A stretch of DNA of 36,120 bases from positions 1-36,120 of the forward strand of contig JAATGL010000124.1 of NCBI GenBank assembly GCA_015654705.1, in the 5' to 3' direction. Numbering within the stretch: the stretch's first letter is position 1; each line of letters begins with the position of its first letter. This DNA comes from Alphaproteobacteria bacterium (GTDB lineage Bacteria > Pseudomonadota > Alphaproteobacteria > Micropepsales > Micropepsaceae). The notes beneath the pieces are model-generated. The model was not told the DNA's origin. It searched no databases and worked only from the letters and a program-made list of their open reading frames with translations. Position numbers and translations under genes: made by a program. Shown piece by piece: positions 32,459-36,120 of this stretch.

Positions 32459-33372
32459 TGTCCGGTCTTCCCGATATTCAGGCGGCGCAATCCGCGCAGA
32501 AGATCGCTATAGACATCTTTGTCCGTATGCAGATCGACGATGCCGATGCGCTGCCGCGCGGCGATCTCCTCGAGCCGCTTGCGGTTCTCGCGCCATTGCC
32601 GCGCATAGGCTTCGCGTCCGGCCCGGCTGTCCGTGTCGAGCGTGAGCTTTTGTCCCGCGTCGTCCGCGAAAACAATGGTCGCCATGGCCGGGATCTCGCG
32701 GTCGGCCGGATCGTTGACGGCGATCAGCACGACGTCGCATGTCCGGCGCAGATTTCCGAGCCGCTTTTCCAGCGCCCCCGCCGCGTCCTGAAAATCGCCG
32801 ATCACCAGGAGCAGCGAGCCGGTCGGCGCCACGCGCTCGAGATATTTCAACGCAGTTTCCGGCGCCACGGGCGCCTTGTGCAGGCCCCGCGCCGTGCCGC
32901 TCAGCAGCTTCAGCGCCTGCCACAGCGCCCGCCGCGACCGCGCCGGCGTGAAGAACTGCATCCCGTCCGGCACGTCGCCGAAGACGATGCAGCCGACGCG
33001 GTCGCTGCTGCCGTTGCTCTGCCAGCCCAGCAGCGCTGCCGCCCGTGCCGCCTGCACCGATTTGAAGGTGCCGCGCGTGCCGAACCGCATGGCGGCATTG
33101 GCGTCGACGCAGAGGATGACGGTGCGCTCCCGCTCCTCGCTGAAGACCTTCACATACGGCTTGTCGGTGCGCGCGGTGACGCGCCAGTCGATGCTGCGGA
33201 TATCGTCGCCGGGACGGTATTCGCGCACTTCGTAGAACGCCAGGCCCTGCCCCCGAAACGGCGAGGCGTAGTCGCCCGGCCCCGCCGCTACCGACCGCCG
33301 CCCGGAAACGACATGCAGGCGCGAGGCTTTTTTCCCCAGCCGGATCAGTTCGCCGAAATCGGGATACAGCAT
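32455..33372 (-). CDS. DUF58 domain protein of the MoxR-bat operon
   Basis: A 305-residue soluble protein. The DUF58 signature Y-R-P-G-D-D-I-R-S-I-D-W is at residues 52-63, followed by a von Willebrand-like fold whose metal site is degenerate (V-D-A-N-A-A-M, residues 89-95). DUF58 proteins are almost always encoded beside MoxR ATPases and are thought to be their clients or partners. The start is the ATG at 33372, 10 bases after the MoxR stop; the longer frame to 33669 would overlap MoxR by nearly 300 bases and codes for arginine-rich residues. Its stop overlaps the DUF4381 start. The family is sure, the biochemical role unknown. Confidence 0.87.
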   Translation of the reverse strand: MLYPDFGELIRLGKKASRLHVVSGRRSVAAGPGDYASPFRGQGLAFYEVREYRPGDDIRSIDWRVTARTDKPYVKVFSEERERTVILCVDANAAMRFGTRGTFKSVQAARAAALLGWQSNGSSDRVGCIVFGDVPDGMQFFTPARSRRALWQALKLLSGTARGLHKAPVAPETALKYLERVAPTGSLLLVIGDFQDAAGALEKRLGNLRRTCDVVLIAVNDPADREIPAMATIVFADDAGQKLTLDTDSRAGREAYARQWRENRKRLEEIAARQRIGIVDLHTDKDVYSDLLRGLRRLNIGKTGH

Positions 33373-33382
33373 GGCTATGTCC

Positions 33383-34393
33383 CTACGGCACGGCCACGAC
33401 GTCCAGAAGGCGCCCGACGATCGCGTCGCGCGATATGTTGTCGGCCTCCGCCTCGAAGGAGGGGATGATGCGATGGCGCAGGACGTCGGGCGCGACCGTC
33501 TGAATCTGCTGCGGCGAAACGTAGTCGCCGCCCTCCAGCCATGCCAGCGCCTTGGCGCAGCGGACCAGCGCCAATGTCGCGCGCGGCGACGCCCCGTGCC
33601 GGATCCATTCCGCCAGCTTTTCGTCATATTCCAGCGGAACGCGCGTTGCGCTGACCAGCGACACGGCATATCGCTTCAGCTTTTCGTCGATATGAATTTC
33701 CGCGCAGGCCCGGCGCGCGGCGAACACATCCTCCTGCGTGCTGATCGTTGTCGGCGCCGCCGGCGCGATATGCCTGCGGCGGCTGTCGTCGTAATCGAGA
33801 ATCTGCAGCTCCTCCTGCGGCGACGGGTAGCCCACGATCGTGTACATCAGGAACCGGTCGAGCTGCGCTTCGGGCAGGTTGTAGGTGCCTTCCTGCTCGA
33901 TCGGGTTCTGCGTCGCCAGCACCATGTAGAGTTCGGGCAGCTTGTAGGTCTGGCGTCCGACCGTGACCTGCTTTTCCTCCATCGCCTCCAGCAGGGCCGA
34001 CTGCACTTTCGCCGGCGCGCGGTTGATCTCGTCCGCCAGCAGGATGTTGTTGAAGATCGGACCCCGGCGAAAGGTGAAGTCGCTTTTCTCGCGCACATAG
34101 ATTTCCGTGCCGATCAGGTCGGAGGGCAGAAGATCGGGCGTGAACTGGACGCGGTGGAATTCGCCCTCGACTCCCTCGGCCAGCGCCTTCGCCGCCGTCG
34201 TCTTGGCGAGGCCGGGCATGCCTTCGATGAGAATGTGCCCGTCGCACAACAGGCAGATCAACATGTTGCGGATCAGCGCGTGCTGGCCGATGATCCGGCC
34301 TTCGATTCCGCTTTGCAGATCGGCGAGTTTGCGCGGCGGGGGATTCGGCGGAACGTTCGACAGGGCTTCCACGGGGTTCGCGGCGTTCGTCAT
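33383..34393 (-). CDS. MoxR-family AAA+ ATPase
   Basis: A 336-residue AAA+ ATPase. Walker A is G-M-P-G-L-A-K-T (residues 58-65), Walker B is I-L-L-A-D-E (117-122) followed by I-N-R-A-P-A-K-V-Q-S-A-L-L-E-A-M-E-E, and A-T-Q-N-P-I-E is the sensor 1 segment, all as expected for MoxR proteins. These act as chaperone-like machines that insert metals or assemble von Willebrand domain proteins. It is the first gene of a six-gene minus-strand operon with DUF58, DUF4381, batA, batB/C and batD, so the promoter should lie in 34394-34725. The ATG at 34393 has a modest AGG-rich site about seven bases upstream. Confidence 0.92.
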   Translation of the reverse strand: MTNAANPVEALSNVPPNPPPRKLADLQSGIEGRIIGQHALIRNMLICLLCDGHILIEGMPGLAKTTAAKALAEGVEGEFHRVQFTPDLLPSDLIGTEIYVREKSDFTFRRGPIFNNILLADEINRAPAKVQSALLEAMEEKQVTVGRQTYKLPELYMVLATQNPIEQEGTYNLPEAQLDRFLMYTIVGYPSPQEELQILDYDDSRRRHIAPAAPTTISTQEDVFAARRACAEIHIDEKLKRYAVSLVSATRVPLEYDEKLAEWIRHGASPRATLALVRCAKALAWLEGGDYVSPQQIQTVAPDVLRHRIIPSFEAEADNISRDAIVGRLLDVVAVP

Positions 34394-34725
34394 GTCTTGC
34401 CTGATGAAGTCGATGAAACGGGCCGCTGGCGCCCGTGGCCGGCCAGAATTGCCCGGAGACGGACATCTGTCGAGTACGGCGATTCACGGTTCTCGCCCGG
34501 CCGGATGACAAAAGAGACAGAAACGATCCCGCGTGGACGAATATCGGCGTCGTGGACGCGGCTTCGAGGCGGCATCACGCTTCCAGCCGGTCTCCCGGTC
34601 GTCACGATCTTCGCCTATAAGATGGGAACGTGATCGCGAGCGTCCGCTTTCGTCATCTTTCATGAATAGCTGATCCGATGTGCCGCCCCAAGATTCACCC
34701 GGCCCCAGCCGTCAAAGGAGTTCAA
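34394..34725. other. divergent intergenic region between moxR and the carboxymuconolactone-decarboxylase-like gene
   Basis: These 332 bases separate divergent genes and should hold two promoters. The plus-strand gene has a strong ribosome-binding site at 34715-34720. On the minus strand TTGTCA (plus-strand 34506-34511) is a possible -35 box with a poor -10. A plus-strand frame crosses the region, but it is the antisense shadow of moxR and lacks a start signal. I see no hairpin terminator or RNA gene. Confidence 0.5.
34715..34720 (+). promoter_or_regulatory. ribosome-binding site AAGGAG deciding the start at 34726
   Basis: AAGGAG lies five bases before the ATG at 34726. It favours this start over an in-frame ATG at 34678, which has no such site and would add a 16-residue proline-rich extension. 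Confidence 0.85.
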
Positions 34726-35292
34726 ATGCGCCTTCCATTAATCGCCCCCGCGGATCTCTCTCCGGAGCAGAAACCGCTCTATGACGATATGCGCAAGGGG
34801 ATCGCCAGCAACTTCAACGCCTTCAAGGTGGAACGGGAAGACGGCGCCTTGATGGGTCCGTGGAATCCCTGGCTTCACGAGCCGGCGATCGGCAAGGCGA
34901 TCTGGGACCTGACATTGGCCATGACGGCCAACGCCGTCTTGGCGGATCACGTCCGCCAGATCGCCATTCTCGTCGTCGGCGCCCATTTTGATGCCGCCTA
35001 TGAGATCTACGCCCATTTCGCCGTCGCAAAGCGCGAAGGCATGCCGGCGGAGCGGCTGGCCACCCTGGTCGCGGGGCTCAAACCCGACGGTCTCGCCGCG
35101 GACGAGAGCGTCGCCTACGACGTCGCCTATGCTCTGTGCGGCGGCGGGACGTTGCCCGAACCGCTCTATAGCCTGGCCGTGTCGACCTTCGGTCAGCATG
35201 GCAACGGCGAGCTGATCTATCTCGTTGGGCTCTATGCGCTGGTATCGGCGACCCTCAACGGCTTTAACGTGCCCGTTCCCGAGCGGGAGTGA
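34726..35292 (+). CDS. carboxymuconolactone decarboxylase/AhpD-fold protein
   Basis: A 188-residue all-helical protein. The segment H-V-R-Q-I-A-I-L-V-V-G followed by A-A-Y-E-I-Y-A-H-F-A-V-A matches the core of the carboxymuconolactone decarboxylase family. The Cys-x-x-Cys redox pair of AhpD is absent, so a thiol peroxidase-reductase role is unlikely; this form is closer to 4-carboxymuconolactone decarboxylase and its many uncharacterised relatives. It is twice as long as the minimal family domain and contains two related halves. It stands alone: upstream is the divergent moxR operon, downstream the convergent argD. A link to aromatic breakdown would fit the cassette at 629-4533, but the two are 30 kb apart and no direct evidence joins them. 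Confidence 0.8.
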   Translation: MRLPLIAPADLSPEQKPLYDDMRKGIASNFNAFKVEREDGALMGPWNPWLHEPAIGKAIWDLTLAMTANAVLADHVRQIAILVVGAHFDAAYEIYAHFAVAKREGMPAERLATLVAGLKPDGLAADESVAYDVAYALCGGGTLPEPLYSLAVSTFGQHGNGELIYLVGLYALVSATLNGFNVPVPERE

Positions 35293-35506
35293 TCACGCCC
35301 TGCCGGCGGCGTATTAAGCATCTTTCCGGCATCATAAGCGATGGATGGCCGGTACCTTGCGCGGGCCAGCCATCGCCCCAATCGGCGTAAAGCGGTTCGT
35401 CAAACGCGACGGCTGGAGCTACACCCTGTTCCGCGTGAACATGCGCCCCTTCTGGCTCGAGCGGCGCTTTATACGGCTGGCAGCCGCGCGGCGAGCGCGA
35501 CGCGGA

Positions 35507-36120
<614 letters not shown>

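Noticed and set aside
34726-35292. AhpD alkylhydroperoxidase
   Set aside because: The Cys-x-x-Cys redox pair needed for AhpD activity is not present.

Overview
This GC-rich window looks chromosomal and probably comes from an alphaproteobacterium. That is an inference from the very high GC codon use, the LigD/LigF-like and TfdA-like genes, a bat-type operon and a partial argD; no rRNA or other clade marker is present. I see no tRNA, rRNA, CRISPR array, insertion sequence or phage gene. Most long antisense ORFs are codon-bias shadows.

Layout: (1) 2-619, 3' end of an alpha/beta hydrolase. (2) 629-4533, four minus-strand genes in the order TfdA-like 2-oxoglutarate dioxygenase, LigD/LigL-like short-chain dehydrogenase, LigF-like glutathione transferase and Spinster-like MFS transporter. 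The set reads as a compact aryl-ether uptake and cleavage cassette. (3) 4880-17116, one giant minus-strand gene for a 4078-residue protein: about 67 tandem units of roughly 57 residues, then RTX calcium-binding nonapeptides and a type I secretion end. It has a clear terminator, and direct and inverted repeats lie upstream of its start. (4) 17498-23516, a tightly coupled minus-strand operon: a 565-residue protein with possible LodA-like traits, a radical SAM/SPASM maturase resembling QhpD, a 650-residue protein joining a LodA-C-terminus-like segment to a VioB-type ferritin-like domain, and a QhpG/LodB-like flavoprotein. This looks like a little-described peptidyl-modification system related to cysteine tryptophylquinone biogenesis. 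(5) 23977-27661, plus strand: a soluble adenylate cyclase/TolB-like/TPR protein and a GMC oxidoreductase. (6) 27719-34393, a minus-strand MoxR-DUF58-DUF4381-BatA-BatB/C-BatD operon. (7) 34726-35292, a carboxymuconolactone-decarboxylase-like protein, and 35507-36120, the 3' part of argD on the minus strand.

The two most interesting objects are the giant repeat protein, with its nested A-B-B'-A' internal duplication, and the radical SAM/ferritin-like/flavoprotein operon directly upstream of it. Homology statements come from motif recognition by eye and memory of family sequences; no search was run.
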